64,000 bases of DNA from Bacillus sp. V2I10 (GCF_030817055.1 NZ_JAUSYV010000001.1:1636001-1700000); one strand, 5' to 3'. Positions 1 through 8,456 are shown, counted from the stretch's first letter. The notes: generated from the sequence alone by a model not told the origin. Made by a program: numbers and translations.

Positions 1-383
1 TTACAGCTTCGGGCGGTGCGAGAATGCAGGAAGGTGTTCTCAGTTTAATGCAAATGGCCAAGACGAGCTCAGCACTAAAAATGTTCAGCAATAACGGAGG
101 TTTGATCATCTCTGTTATGACACATCCGACGACAGGCGGAGTTTCAGCGAGCTTTGCTTCTCTTGGCGATTACAATTTTGCAGAACCCCGTGCATTGATT
201 GGGTTTGCAGGAAGAAGAATTATTGAACAGACAATCAGAGAAGACCTGCCTGAAGATTTTCAGACGGCAGAATTTCTTTTAAAACACGGCCAGCTTGATG
301 CCGTTATTAATCGATTGGATATGAAGGACACTCTTTCAAACATCCTCGAACTTCATACGTCAGGCGGTGGATCATCATGGTAG
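1..383 (+). CDS. accD: Acetyl-CoA carboxylase carboxyltransferase beta subunit (C-terminal part)
   Basis: The 3' end of accD; the reading frame is open from base 3 and the 5' part lies outside the window. With AccA this subunit transfers CO2 from carboxybiotin to acetyl-CoA to make malonyl-CoA, the first committed step of fatty acid synthesis. The visible part begins TASGGARMQEG, a conserved stretch of the crotonase-fold beta subunit, and continues with THPTTGGVSASFA and GFAGRR, which line the acyl-CoA site. The N-terminal zinc finger is not in view. The stop codon overlaps the accA start by 7 bases, so the two subunits are probably translationally coupled, as in other Bacillaceae. Confidence 0.95.
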   Translation, partial: TASGGARMQEGVLSLMQMAKTSSALKMFSNNGGLIISVMTHPTTGGVSASFASLGDYNFAEPRALIGFAGRRIIEQTIREDLPEDFQTAEFLLKHGQLDAVINRLDMKDTLSNILELHTSGGGSSW

Positions 384-1354
384 GAGAACTGGAGTTTGAA
401 AAACCTATAACAGAGTTAAGAGGAAAAATTTCAGAGCTTAAAGAGTTTACAAAAAATACCGATGTAGACCTTTCAGCTGAGATTATGAAGCTTGAGGGCC
501 GTCTTGAAAAGCTTGAAAAAGATATTTATACCAATTTGCAGCCTTGGGATCGAGTGCAAATTGCAAGACATCCTAACCGCCCGACAACTTTGGATTATAT
601 TGAAAAACTTTTTACGAATTTCTTTGAAATTCATGGTGATCGCTATTACGGCGACGATGAAGCTATTGTAGGGGGCATCGCAAAATACGACGGGCTTCCT
701 GTAACGGTAATAGGCCATCAGCGCGGCAAGGATACGAAAGAGAATATTCGCCGGAACTTCGGAATGCCTCATCCGGAAGGCTACCGCAAAGCTTTGCGGT
801 TAATGCATCAGGCTGAAAAATTCAACCGTCCGATTATCTGCTTTATTGATACAAAAGGGGCTTATCCCGGTAAGGCAGCAGAAGAACGGGGCCAGAGCGA
901 AGCCATCGCCAAAAACTTATTTGAAATGGCTGGATTATCTGTTCCGGTTATCTGTATTGTAATTGGGGAAGGCGGCAGCGGCGGTGCGCTGGCGCTGGGA
1001 GTCGGAAATCATATTCATATGCTTGAGAACTCCACTTACTCTGTTATATCGCCAGAAGGAGCAGCTGCGCTTTTATGGAAGGATGCAGGGCTGGCAAAAA
1101 AAGCCGCAGAAACAATGAAAATCACAGCACCTGATCTGAAGAAGCTGGGCGTCATCGATCATATTATCAATGAAGTCAAAGGCGGCGCACACAGGGATGT
1201 ATCTGAACAGGCAAAAAATATTGATAAAGTCATTCATGCTTCCCTTAAAGAGTTGTTAAAGCTGGATGGACCTCAATTAGTTCAGCATCGTTATGAAAAG
1301 TTTAAAAGAATCGGTCAAGTTTCGTTTGCAGGAGAAATACTTGGGGTAAAATAG
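377..1354 (+). CDS. accA: Acetyl-CoA carboxylase carboxyltransferase alpha subunit
   Basis: A 325-residue protein of the usual AccA length. It forms the A2B2 carboxyltransferase with AccD. The N-terminal 80 residues are the helical AccA-specific segment. Then comes the crotonase-like domain with FFEIHGDRYYGDD, VIGHQRGKDT, and the glycine-rich IVIGEGGSGGALALGVGN, which supplies oxyanion-hole amides. The start ATG lies inside the last codons of accD (7-base overlap), which favours coupled translation and equal subunit amounts. The gene is followed by a clear intrinsic terminator, so accDA ends before pfkA. Identification is by direct family recognition and synteny. Confidence 0.97.
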   Translation: MVGELEFEKPITELRGKISELKEFTKNTDVDLSAEIMKLEGRLEKLEKDIYTNLQPWDRVQIARHPNRPTTLDYIEKLFTNFFEIHGDRYYGDDEAIVGGIAKYDGLPVTVIGHQRGKDTKENIRRNFGMPHPEGYRKALRLMHQAEKFNRPIICFIDTKGAYPGKAAEERGQSEAIAKNLFEMAGLSVPVICIVIGEGGSGGALALGVGNHIHMLENSTYSVISPEGAAALLWKDAGLAKKAAETMKITAPDLKKLGVIDHIINEVKGGAHRDVSEQAKNIDKVIHASLKELLKLDGPQLVQHRYEKFKRIGQVSFAGEILGVK

Positions 1355-1657
1355 ATTAACGTGTAGCCTTCGAACCAGGAAGGCAGCACGTTTCTTTTTT
1401 TAAGGGAATATGCCTAGTAAATGATGGTAATCGCAGACCCTTGAACTAATGAGATTTTTCGACAAATCTAAAAGGAAGCGTTTACTTTATTTAATTTTCA
1501 AAGATTCTCTGAAAACCCCTCAAAACAAGAGGTTTTATTGTATAATGAGAAAGGTTTAAATGTAACGTGAAAATTCGACATTTGTCGTTTCTTGTCTATT
1601 GTGTTGCCCATTTCTTCATGTTATTTTAATATCACATACTACTTTGGGGTGAGAAAA
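1355..1657 (+). other. accA-pfkA intergenic region
   Basis: This gap holds the accDA terminator, a cre-like site (1473-1486: AGGAAGCGTTTACT, two end mismatches to the CcpA consensus), and a TATAAT -10 box at 1541-1546. A hairpin-like CCTC/GAGG pair lies just upstream of the -10. No convincing -35 hexamer was seen. The pfkA-pyk promoter is therefore likely here, but its -35 is weak or activator dependent. Confidence 0.45.
1359..1397 (+). terminator. Intrinsic terminator of accDA
   Basis: Arms ACGTG-AGCCTTC and GAAGGC-CACGT with a short loop, followed by TTTCTTTTTTT. It starts just after the accA stop. Confidence 0.8.
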
Positions 1658-2617
1658 ATGAAAAAAATCGGCGTATTAACTAGTGGAGGAGATTCGCCTG
1701 GTATGAACGCGGCCGTGCGCGCTGTTGTGCGTAAAGCGATCTATCATGATGTAGAAGTGTACGGAATTTATCACGGTTATTCTGGATTAATTGCTGGACA
1801 TATCGAAAAGCTTGAGCTTGGATCTGTAGGAGATATTATCCACCGCGGGGGTACAAAGCTCTATACAGCACGCTGTCCTGAATTTAGAACAGTTGAGGGA
1901 CAATTAAAAGGAATCGAGCAATTAAAGAAACATGGAATAGAAGGCTTAGTTGTCATCGGCGGAGACGGTTCTTATATGGGAGCTAAAAAGCTGACTGAAC
2001 ATGGTTTTCCATGTGTAGGCGTTCCGGGAACCATTGATAATGACATTCCAGGCACTGATTTTACCATTGGATTTGATACTGCACTTAATACAGTAATTGA
2101 TGCTATAGATAAAATTCGTGATACTGCCACATCACATGAACGTACATACGTGATTGAAGTCATGGGAAGACATGCTGGAGATCTTGCGTTATGGTCAGGT
2201 CTTGCCGGCGGAGCAGAAACCATTCTGATTCCGGAAGTGGACTATGACATGGAAGATATCCTTGCACGTTTAAAGCATGGAACAGACCGGGGCAAAAAAC
2301 ACAGTATTATCATCGTGGCTGAAGGCGTTGGCAGCGGAGTGGACTTCGGAAGAAAAATTGAAGAGGCTACAAACCTTGAAACACGCGTATCTGTTTTAGG
2401 ACATATACAGCGTGGAGGATCACCGACTGCGTTTGACCGTGTGCTTGCAAGCCGTCTTGGTGCTTATGCTGTGGAATTATTGCTTGAAGGAAAAGGTGGC
2501 CGTGCAGTTGGCATTCAAAGCAATAAACTGACAAACAATGATATCCTTGAGATTTTAGATACTCCGCATACAGTCGATAAGAACATGTACCAGCTTTCAA
2601 AAGAATTATCCATCTAA
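1658..2617 (+). CDS. pfkA: ATP-dependent 6-phosphofructokinase
   Basis: Phosphorylates fructose 6-phosphate to fructose 1,6-bisphosphate, the committed step of glycolysis. The start chosen is ATG at 1658, behind GGGGTGAG; this gives 319 residues, the standard bacterial PfkA length and the same as B. subtilis. An in-frame upstream extension from 1592 has no family match and is discarded. Visible motifs are KIGVLTSGGDSPGMNAAVR (ATP site), GGDGSYMGA, PGTIDNDIPGTD with the catalytic TIDND, and the GGSPTAFDR substrate loop. pyk follows 53 bases later with no terminator between, so the two glycolytic genes form an operon as in other Firmicutes. Confidence 0.97.
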   Translation: MKKIGVLTSGGDSPGMNAAVRAVVRKAIYHDVEVYGIYHGYSGLIAGHIEKLELGSVGDIIHRGGTKLYTARCPEFRTVEGQLKGIEQLKKHGIEGLVVIGGDGSYMGAKKLTEHGFPCVGVPGTIDNDIPGTDFTIGFDTALNTVIDAIDKIRDTATSHERTYVIEVMGRHAGDLALWSGLAGGAETILIPEVDYDMEDILARLKHGTDRGKKHSIIIVAEGVGSGVDFGRKIEEATNLETRVSVLGHIQRGGSPTAFDRVLASRLGAYAVELLLEGKGGRAVGIQSNKLTNNDILEILDTPHTVDKNMYQLSKELSI

Positions 2618-2670
2618 ATGATATCTGTTTGGTATCGTTTTCATACCTATTAACAGGAGGAATATATCGA

Positions 2671-4431
2671 ATGAGAAAAACGAAAATAGTCTGTACGATC
2701 GGTCCTGCAAGTGAAAGTGTTGAAAAACTTACGCAATTAATGGAAGCCGGAATGAACGTTTCACGCTTAAACTTCTCACACGGAGATTTCGAAGAGCACG
2801 GAGCACGAATCAAAAACATCCGCGAGGCTTCAGGAAAGCTTAATAAGGATATCGCAATCCTATTGGATACTAAAGGACCTGAAATCCGCACACATTCCAT
2901 GCAGGACGGTGCAATCGAGCTTGTTGCAGGATCAGAAGTGATCGTTTCAATGACTGAGGTGCTTGGAACTGCTGATAAGTTCTCTATCTCATACGAAGGA
3001 TTAATTAATGATGTACATGCAGGCTCAATCATTTTGCTTGATGATGGACTGATTGGACTTGAAGTTCTTGAAATGAATAAAGAAACGAAAGAAATCAGAA
3101 CAAAGGTTTTAAACACAGGAACATTAAAAAATAAAAAAGGTGTTAACGTTCCGGGAGTAAGCGTAAAGCTTCCAGGAATCACAGAAAAAGATGCAAATGA
3201 TATTGTTTTTGGAATCGAGCAGGGAGTAGACTTCATCGCTGCGTCATTCGTACGGCGTGCAGCAGATGTTCTTGAAATTCGTGAATTGCTTGAAAAGCAC
3301 GATGCAGGCCATATTCAAATCATTCCTAAAATTGAAAACCAGGAAGGTGTTGACAACATCGACGAGATTCTTGAGGTTTCAGATGGTTTAATGGTTGCAC
3401 GCGGTGACTTGGGTGTTGAAATTCCTGCTGAAGAAGTGCCATTGGTTCAAAAAGACCTAATTAAAAAGTGCAATGCTTTAGGCAAACCGGTCATTACAGC
3501 TACGCAAATGCTGGACAGCATGCAGCGCAATCCGCGTCCGACACGGGCAGAAGCAAGTGACGTTGCAAATGCTATTTTTGACGGTACAGATGCGATCATG
3601 TTATCAGGTGAAACGGCTGCAGGTTCTTATCCGGTTGAAGCTGTTCAAACAATGAATAACATTGCTTCACGTGCAGAACAGGCGCTTGATTATAAGCAAA
3701 TTCTTGCGAAACGCAGTGAACAGGCTGATATGACAATTACGGATGCAATTGGACAATCGGTTGCGCATACAGGCCTTAACTTGCAGGCTGCTGCTATTGT
3801 AGCAACTACTGAGAGCGGTCATACTGCCCGAATGATTTCTAAATACCGCCCTAAAGCTCCGATCGTTGCCGTTACTTCATGTGAGTCAGTATCTCGCAAG
3901 CTTGCTCTTGTTTGGGGAGTCTACCCGCGCAATGGTGAGAAAGCAGCATCAACAGATGAAATGCTTGATCAGGCAGTAGAAGAGTCATTAGAGTCAGGAA
4001 TTGTTAAACATGGTGATTTAGTAGTCATCACTGCAGGCATTCCGATCGGCGAAACTGGCACAACGAACTTAATGAAAGTTCATGTTGTTGGAGATGTGAT
4101 AGCTAAAGGACAGGGAATCGGACGCAAAACAGCGTTTGGCAAAGTTGTCGTAGCAAGCTCAGCTTCTGATGCTGATTCAAAAATGACTCAGGGTGCTATT
4201 TTAGTTTCTCAATGTACAGATCGCGATATGATGGGTGCATTAGAGAAAGCTTCAGCATTAATTACAGAAGAAGGCGGATTAACAAGTCATGCTGCTGTAG
4301 TTGGCCTGAGCCTTGGAATTCCGGTTATTGTAGGAGTAGAAGATGCAACTTCTATCCTGAAAGATGGTCAGGAAATTACAGTTGATGGATCACGCGGTGC
4401 CATCTATCAAGGACATGCAAGTGTTCTTTAA
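2671..4431 (+). CDS. pyk: Pyruvate kinase with C-terminal PEP-utiliser-like domain
   Basis: Converts phosphoenolpyruvate and ADP to pyruvate and ATP. The start is ATG 2671 with AGGAGG ten bases upstream, giving 586 residues. Residues 1-470 are the barrel, B domain and allosteric C domain: RKTKIVCTIGPAS, LDTKGPEIRTH, and MVARGDLGVEIP with the Mg-binding region. The last 100 residues form the extra domain typical of Bacillus and Geobacillus pyruvate kinases. It resembles the phosphohistidine domain of PEP-utilising enzymes and has the LTSHAAVVGLSLGIPVIVG motif. It sits directly downstream of pfkA and is closed by an intrinsic terminator. Confidence 0.97.
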   Translation: MRKTKIVCTIGPASESVEKLTQLMEAGMNVSRLNFSHGDFEEHGARIKNIREASGKLNKDIAILLDTKGPEIRTHSMQDGAIELVAGSEVIVSMTEVLGTADKFSISYEGLINDVHAGSIILLDDGLIGLEVLEMNKETKEIRTKVLNTGTLKNKKGVNVPGVSVKLPGITEKDANDIVFGIEQGVDFIAASFVRRAADVLEIRELLEKHDAGHIQIIPKIENQEGVDNIDEILEVSDGLMVARGDLGVEIPAEEVPLVQKDLIKKCNALGKPVITATQMLDSMQRNPRPTRAEASDVANAIFDGTDAIMLSGETAAGSYPVEAVQTMNNIASRAEQALDYKQILAKRSEQADMTITDAIGQSVAHTGLNLQAAAIVATTESGHTARMISKYRPKAPIVAVTSCESVSRKLALVWGVYPRNGEKAASTDEMLDQAVEESLESGIVKHGDLVVITAGIPIGETGTTNLMKVHVVGDVIAKGQGIGRKTAFGKVVVASSASDADSKMTQGAILVSQCTDRDMMGALEKASALITEEGGLTSHAAVVGLSLGIPVIVGVEDATSILKDGQEITVDGSRGAIYQGHASVL

Positions 4432-4442
4432 GAAAATACATT

Positions 4443-4473
4443 AAAAAGAGAAGGGCTTTTCCTTCTCTTTTTT
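4443..4473 (+). terminator. Intrinsic terminator of pfkA-pyk
   Basis: Stem AAAAAGAGAAGG / CCTTCTCTTTTTT with a six-base loop that merges into a T run. Confidence 0.88.
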
Positions 4474-4521
4474 GCATGCATTCCATATACTCTTTATATA
4501 CGACAAAATGAGGTGCATTAG

Positions 4522-4908
4522 ATGAGATATTTGCTGCCGTTTTTAATTATTATCCCAGCTTGTGAAATCGGCATCCTGCTTTTCTCTGGTAAAACGATCG
4601 GAATCATTCCAACTATCCTTATGATCATTGCTACTGGAATAGCTGGAGCATGGCTTGCAAAGAAGCAGGGAATGGAAGCGATCCGAAAAGTTCAGCGGGA
4701 AATAAGCTTTGGGAATTTACCTGGTGATGCCATAATCGATGGTCTTTGTGTACTTGTCGGGGGCTTGCTTCTATTATCACCCGGTTTCCTGACAGATTTA
4801 ACTGGGTTTGTTTTATTAATACCGGCAACAAGGAAATTCGTAAAGCCGCTTCTCCAAAAATGGCTCAGCAGGCTGATTGACCAAAATCGATTTACGATCA
4901 TACGATAG
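4522..4908 (+). CDS. fxsA: FxsA family membrane protein
   Basis: A 128-residue integral membrane protein of the FxsA family (YtzA in B. subtilis). Three or four hydrophobic segments are visible: residues 2-20, 25-45 and 70-100. GEIGILLF-like CEIGILLFSGKTIG near the start and LLLLSPGFLTDLTGFVLLIP in the third segment are family hallmarks. E. coli FxsA suppresses F-exclusion of phage T7; the normal role in Bacillus is unknown. It follows pyk, as in B. subtilis, and has its own weak terminator. Confidence 0.85.
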   Translation: MRYLLPFLIIIPACEIGILLFSGKTIGIIPTILMIIATGIAGAWLAKKQGMEAIRKVQREISFGNLPGDAIIDGLCVLVGGLLLLSPGFLTDLTGFVLLIPATRKFVKPLLQKWLSRLIDQNRFTIIR

Positions 4909-4945
4909 AGCCGCCCTGTGCATATTGCATCAGCGGTTTTTTTTT
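4909..4945 (+). terminator. Probable terminator of fxsA
   Basis: A short GC stem CCGC/GCGG with a long loop, followed by nine T residues. The stem is short, so confidence is moderate. Confidence 0.5.
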
Positions 4946-4953
4946 AGTTGCTA

Positions 4954-6063
4954 TCACGATTTCTTAGCAGTGATAAATGTCCAAATATCTTCAAATACTC
5001 TAGCATTATGAAGGGCATTGAAAATGACTAAAGCCACAGGTCCTACAATTAAACCGAGAAATCCAATCAGTTTGAATCCAACAAATAATGAAATCAGAGT
5101 AGCCAGTGGATCAAGCCCAATTGTTGAGGATAAAATCTTTGGCTCCATCATTTGACGCTGAATCAATATAATCAGATATAAGACACCTAAACCAATAGCA
5201 AATGGCAGATCGCCGCTGAATGCCGAATAAACAATCCATGGAACAAAAACCAGGCCTGTTCCCAGATAGGGAAGCAAATCAACTGTTCCAATTAACAAAG
5301 CAATCGTTATTGCATAATCCACCTTCAGGAAGAGTAACCCTATTAATACGATAATCGTTGTGATGCTGATTAAAATCAGCTGCGCTTTAATAAATCCAAG
5401 CAAAGCTTTTTTTAGATCATCAACCACCGTTCTCCCGCTTTTTCTTGCTTTAAGAGGAAGATACTTGCGCAGCAGCTTTTGAAATTTGTACCAGTCTTTG
5501 CTGATAAAAAAAGCAGCTAGCAAGGAGAAAATCGTCACTGTTGCGGCGTTAGGCAGCCAGCTGATCAACAGAGGAATATTCTCAAGCAGCCCTTTTAAAA
5601 AATCGGCTGCATTCGATCCGATTTGTTCGCCAGCATTTTGAATGTTGGCAAGTATTGTAGCCTGCTGACTTGAATCAAGCGTATTAAATAAAGCAGCAAT
5701 ATCTTCATAGATGGGAAGCACACGATCCCCAATGAATGTCTCAATATAAACAACCAGAGTTTTGAAATGCTCAGGAACGGACGACGCCAGGTAGGTTGTT
5801 CCCGTTACGAGTTCTGCGATAAGCAAAGTTATGATTCCTGCGAAAATGACAAACAGGAATGCGATTGAAATAAAAACAGCAGCACTTCGGACCATTTTTG
5901 TTTCAAGCAAATTGACCATTGGATTAATAAGAATCGCAAGAATGAGACCTATAATAAACGGGTAAGTAAGTGCCGAGACATAATAGACAGAGGCTAAAGC
6001 GGCGGCAATGATACATGCAATAGCAAGTGCTCTGGCAGCAACTTGTACTAAATATGCATTCAA
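4954..6063 (-). CDS. ytvI: AI-2E family transporter-like membrane protein YtvI
   Basis: A 369-residue protein with about eight hydrophobic segments, of the AI-2E transporter / PerM superfamily. The late motif TVDLLPYLGTGLVFVPW and the C-terminal IGLDPLATLISLFVGFKLIGFLGLIVGP are family signatures. Its position between fxsA and ytwI matches B. subtilis ytvI, annotated as a sporulation membrane protein. What it transports is not established. Start is ATG 6063, with AGGAGG about ten bases upstream. It is transcribed toward fxsA and is divergent from ytwI. Confidence 0.88.
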   Translation of the reverse strand: MNAYLVQVAARALAIACIIAAALASVYYVSALTYPFIIGLILAILINPMVNLLETKMVRSAAVFISIAFLFVIFAGIITLLIAELVTGTTYLASSVPEHFKTLVVYIETFIGDRVLPIYEDIAALFNTLDSSQQATILANIQNAGEQIGSNAADFLKGLLENIPLLISWLPNAATVTIFSLLAAFFISKDWYKFQKLLRKYLPLKARKSGRTVVDDLKKALLGFIKAQLILISITTIIVLIGLLFLKVDYAITIALLIGTVDLLPYLGTGLVFVPWIVYSAFSGDLPFAIGLGVLYLIILIQRQMMEPKILSSTIGLDPLATLISLFVGFKLIGFLGLIVGPVALVIFNALHNARVFEDIWTFITAKKS

Positions 6064-6130
6064 ATGTTTCCCTCCTGTTTTTTATTCAGACATTTTTAGG
6101 ATAAGAAAGGATATAAATTTCCGTAATCGT

Positions 6131-6250
6131 GTCAGTTCCACCGCCTAACTCCTCGGCCAGAACGGCTCCGCCAGCAAAGGCAAAAAGCGCCTTTTCTGTC
6201 GGATCCTTATCTGTCTGTCGGAGCTGACCAGGCGGTTCCGCTTTTCTAAG
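6131..6250 (+). repeat. Dispersed palindromic repeat, copy A
   Basis: About 120 bp shared almost base for base with copy B2 (8457-8579). Recognisable blocks are CCTCGGCCAGAAC, AAAAAGCGCCTTTT, TCTGTCTGTCGGAGCTGACC and AGGCGGTTCCGCTTTTCT. Inverted ends (CGCCT/AGGCG) allow a long imperfect hairpin. It lies between divergent ytvI and ytwI and abuts the ytwI ribosome binding site. Confidence 0.85.
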
Positions 6251-6280
6251 TAGAAACATGTTTTGAAAGGATGTAAGAGA

Positions 6281-6739
6281 ATGAATCAACCTGTCCTATT
6301 TTTAATCATATTATTGATCGTTGGATTTCTTGCCAAAAATCAATCATTAATGTTTGCAGTCGGCTTTTTACTTATAATCAAACTGACCGGCCTTGATACT
6401 AAATTGTTCCCGCATATCCAGGCAAAAGGAATCAATTGGGGCGTAACGGTTATTACGATTGCCGTTTTGGTGCCGATTGCGACCGGTGATATTGGATTTA
6501 AGCAGCTGACAGAGGCAATGAGATCATCCTACGCATGGATTGCTCTAGGAGCAGGGATTGCTGTTGCCCTTATAGCCAAAAATGGCTTGACGCTTCTTTC
6601 TGAAGATCCCCATATAACAACAGCTCTTGTCTTTGGAACTATTTTAGCGGTGTCTTTATTTGGGGGAGTTGCAGTCGGTCCGCTGATTGGAGCGGGTATT
6701 GCCTATTTAGCGATGCAAACAGTTAAATTTTTTGGTTAA
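6281..6739 (+). CDS. ytwI: DUF441 family membrane protein YtwI
   Basis: A 152-residue protein with four to five hydrophobic helices, matching the DUF441/YtwI family and the B. subtilis gene found just before citZ. The start ATG 6281 is preferred over the upstream in-frame ATG at 6263, because AAAGGATG lies at suitable spacing before it and the protein then begins MNQPVLFLIILLI, straight into the first helix. The function of the family is unknown. A dispersed repeat ends about 30 bases upstream of the start, so the promoter is either inside or right after that repeat. Confidence 0.85.
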   Translation: MNQPVLFLIILLIVGFLAKNQSLMFAVGFLLIIKLTGLDTKLFPHIQAKGINWGVTVITIAVLVPIATGDIGFKQLTEAMRSSYAWIALGAGIAVALIAKNGLTLLSEDPHITTALVFGTILAVSLFGGVAVGPLIGAGIAYLAMQTVKFFG

Positions 6740-6757
6740 TATAATAAATTCTGATAC

Positions 6758-6797
6758 AATAAGTGAGAAGGCGCCCTAAAAACTCATTATTCTTCTT
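6758..6797 (+). terminator. Weak hairpin after ytwI
   Basis: AATAA(G)TGAG pairs with CTCATTATT around a GC-containing loop, followed by a mixed CTTCTTT tract. Confidence 0.35.
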
Positions 6798-6844
6798 TAA
6801 TATCATTTTTCTGACAAATTTTTTGGTTCTGGAAATTCTTTTCG

Positions 6845-6873
6845 TTCACAAAAATCAGATAATTGTTTATAAT
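6845..6873 (+). promoter_or_regulatory. Candidate sigma-A promoter upstream of citZ (P1)
   Basis: TTCACA, a 17-bp spacer and TATAAT. Transcription would begin near 6880, about 250 bases before the citZ start. Confidence 0.6.
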
Positions 6874-6919
6874 GGGTATAGGCAGTTTAATTCCGCCTTC
6901 TAATTAATTAAAGTCACAA

Positions 6920-6948
6920 TTGAAGATAACATTCGATGTGGCTATTAT
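6920..6948 (+). promoter_or_regulatory. Candidate sigma-A promoter upstream of citZ (P2)
   Basis: TTGAAG, a 17-bp spacer and TATTAT. A 9-bp dyad (6964-6990) begins about nine bases after the predicted start. Confidence 0.5.
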
Positions 6949-6963
6949 ATTAGCTGTAAATGT

Positions 6964-6990
6964 AAGCATTTTCTTTTTAAAAAAATGCTT
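6964..6990. promoter_or_regulatory. Inverted repeat downstream of citZ promoters
   Basis: AAGCATTTT and AAAATGCTT are perfect 9-bp arms separated by 9 bases. There is no T run after it, so it looks more like an operator or RNA hairpin than a terminator. Confidence 0.5.
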
Positions 6991-7132
6991 GTGTATTGAG
7001 CAAGCGCTCGGTCGTTTAAACGATTGGAAGATTGGGCAAATAAAAAGAAAAGACCAGTTTGTCGAATGCTATCTTTTATTGTTGACGAGAAGAGCGGATC
7101 AATGGGGATATTTTTGCAAAGGAGAGATTTAC

Positions 7133-8251
7133 ATGACAACAACACGGGGTCTAGAAGGAGTAGTTGCTACTACTTCATCTGTAAGTTCAATTATTGATGA
7201 TACTCTTACATATGCGGGGTATAATATCGATGATTTAGCAGAGAATGCTAGTTTCGAAGAGGTCGTTTATTTATTGTGGCATAGAAAGCTTCCGACAAAA
7301 GACCAGCTTGCAGAAATTAAAAAAGAGCTTGCTGAAAATGCAGAAATACCGCAGGAGGTTGTCGATCACTTTAAATCATACGATCTAAAATCTGTGCATC
7401 CGATGGCTGCTCTCCGTACAGCTGTTTCTCTTCTTGGCATATTTGACAGTGAAGCAGATGTAATGGATCCGGAAGCTAACTACCGCAAAGCGATCCGTCT
7501 TCAGGCAAAGCTGCCGACAATTGTTTCAGCATTTGCCCGTATCCGCAAAGGACTTGAGCCTATTAAACCAAAATCAGATGCTAGTTTAGCAGTGAATTTC
7601 CTGTATACTTTAATTGGAGAAGAGCCGAGCAGTGTTGCAGTGGAAGCTTTTAATAAAGCATTAGTCCTTCATGCTGATCATGAGCTGAATGCATCTACAT
7701 TTACAGCACGCGTATGTGTAGCAACATTATCAGATGTTTATTCCGGCGTAACTGCAGCAATCGGCGCTCTTAAGGGACCTTTGCATGGCGGAGCAAATGA
7801 AGCGGTAATGAAAATGCTCAAAGAAATTGGAGACATTAATAACGTTGAGTCATACTTGCATGAAAAGTTCTCCCGAAAAGAAAAAATTATGGGCTTTGGA
7901 CACCGTGTGTACCGTCAGGGAGATCCTAGAGCGAAACATCTGAAGGAAATGTCTGAAAAATTGACGAATCTTACAGGTGAGCCTAAATGGTTTAAAATTT
8001 CTACTAAAATTGAAGAAGTTGTAACAAGTGAAAAATCCATTCCGCCAAACGTGGATTTCTATTCTGCATCCATGTACCACAGCTTAGGCATTGATCATGA
8101 TTTATTCACGCCTATCTTTGCTGTAAGCCGTGTATCAGGATGGCTCGCTCATATTCTCGAGCAATATGAGAACAACCGTCTGATCCGCCCGCGTGCAGAT
8201 TACACAGGACCGAATATGCAGAAATACGTGCCACTGGACCAGCGGGGCTGA
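7133..8251 (+). CDS. citZ: Citrate synthase
   Basis: Condenses acetyl-CoA and oxaloacetate to citrate, the entry reaction of the TCA cycle. Start ATG 7133 has AAAGGAGA seven bases upstream and gives 372 residues, equal to B. subtilis CitZ. The in-frame upstream extension to 6920 is not part of the family. Active-site regions are visible: GPLHGGANEAVMKML (His), MGFGHRVYRQGDPRAKHL (His and Arg), and NVDFYSASMYHSLG (Asp). It is the short type II-like citrate synthase of Gram-positives. It is followed by terminator-like hairpins and repeats, unlike the tight citZ-icd-mdh operon of B. subtilis. Confidence 0.97.
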   Translation: MTTTRGLEGVVATTSSVSSIIDDTLTYAGYNIDDLAENASFEEVVYLLWHRKLPTKDQLAEIKKELAENAEIPQEVVDHFKSYDLKSVHPMAALRTAVSLLGIFDSEADVMDPEANYRKAIRLQAKLPTIVSAFARIRKGLEPIKPKSDASLAVNFLYTLIGEEPSSVAVEAFNKALVLHADHELNASTFTARVCVATLSDVYSGVTAAIGALKGPLHGGANEAVMKMLKEIGDINNVESYLHEKFSRKEKIMGFGHRVYRQGDPRAKHLKEMSEKLTNLTGEPKWFKISTKIEEVVTSEKSIPPNVDFYSASMYHSLGIDHDLFTPIFAVSRVSGWLAHILEQYENNRLIRPRADYTGPNMQKYVPLDQRG

Positions 8252-8304
8252 GCTCTCTTAATCACACAAGAGGCTCTTTTCAGGTAAAACTGAAACGGCC
8301 TCTT
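8250..8304 (+). terminator. Terminator with overlapping alternative hairpin after citZ
   Basis: Hairpin 1 (8250-8276, GAGC-CTCTT / AAGAGGCTC) runs into TTTT. Hairpin 2 pairs the same AAGAGGC (8268-8274) with GCCTCTT (8298-8304). The two exclude each other. Confidence 0.6.
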
Positions 8305-8344
8305 ATTGAAGAATCAGAAGACCGCAGTTTTAGGTTTTTAAGTA

Positions 8345-8455
8345 GAGCCACCCCTGACTCCTCGGACAGAATAAAAACCCCTAAAAAGTCAAAAACGGAC
8401 TTTTGGGTTGATTACTGATCTGTCTGTCGGAGCTAACCAGGCGATTCCGCTTTTC
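8345..8455 (+). repeat. Dispersed palindromic repeat, copy B1
   Basis: A diverged member of the family: CCTCGGACAGAA, AAGTCAAAAACGGACTTT inner hairpin, CTGTCTGTCGGAGCTAACC, AGGCGATTCCGCTTTTCT. It is directly followed by copy B2. Confidence 0.8.
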
Positions 8456-8456
8456 T

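Larger units (their letters stand above)
6740..7132 (+). other. ytwI-citZ intergenic region
   Basis: 393 bases holding a weak ytwI terminator, two candidate promoters and a 9-bp dyad. No CcpC-type ATAA-N7-TTAT box and no good cre site were found. An open frame runs into citZ from 6920 but has no start signal or family match. Confidence 0.5.

Noticed and set aside
1592..1657. N-terminal extension of PfkA from 1592
   Set aside because: The extra residues are not in the family and ATG 1658 has the ribosome binding site. The same reasoning was used for citZ, lcfA, sdhA, etfB, polX and uvrC.
2367..3236. 289-codon open frame on the minus strand across pfkA and pyk
   Set aside because: It is antisense to two certain genes, spans their gap, is rich in Ser, Pro and Ile in the way shadow frames are, and has no ribosome binding site.
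6086..6289. 67-codon minus-strand frame upstream of ytwI
   Set aside because: It is made almost wholly of repeat copy A. Similar repeat-born frames occur at 36496 and 49886; they are not genes.
6999..7014. GAGCAAGCGCTC upstream of citZ as a cre site
   Set aside because: It shares the CG centre but fails three of the six positions on the right half of the CcpA consensus.
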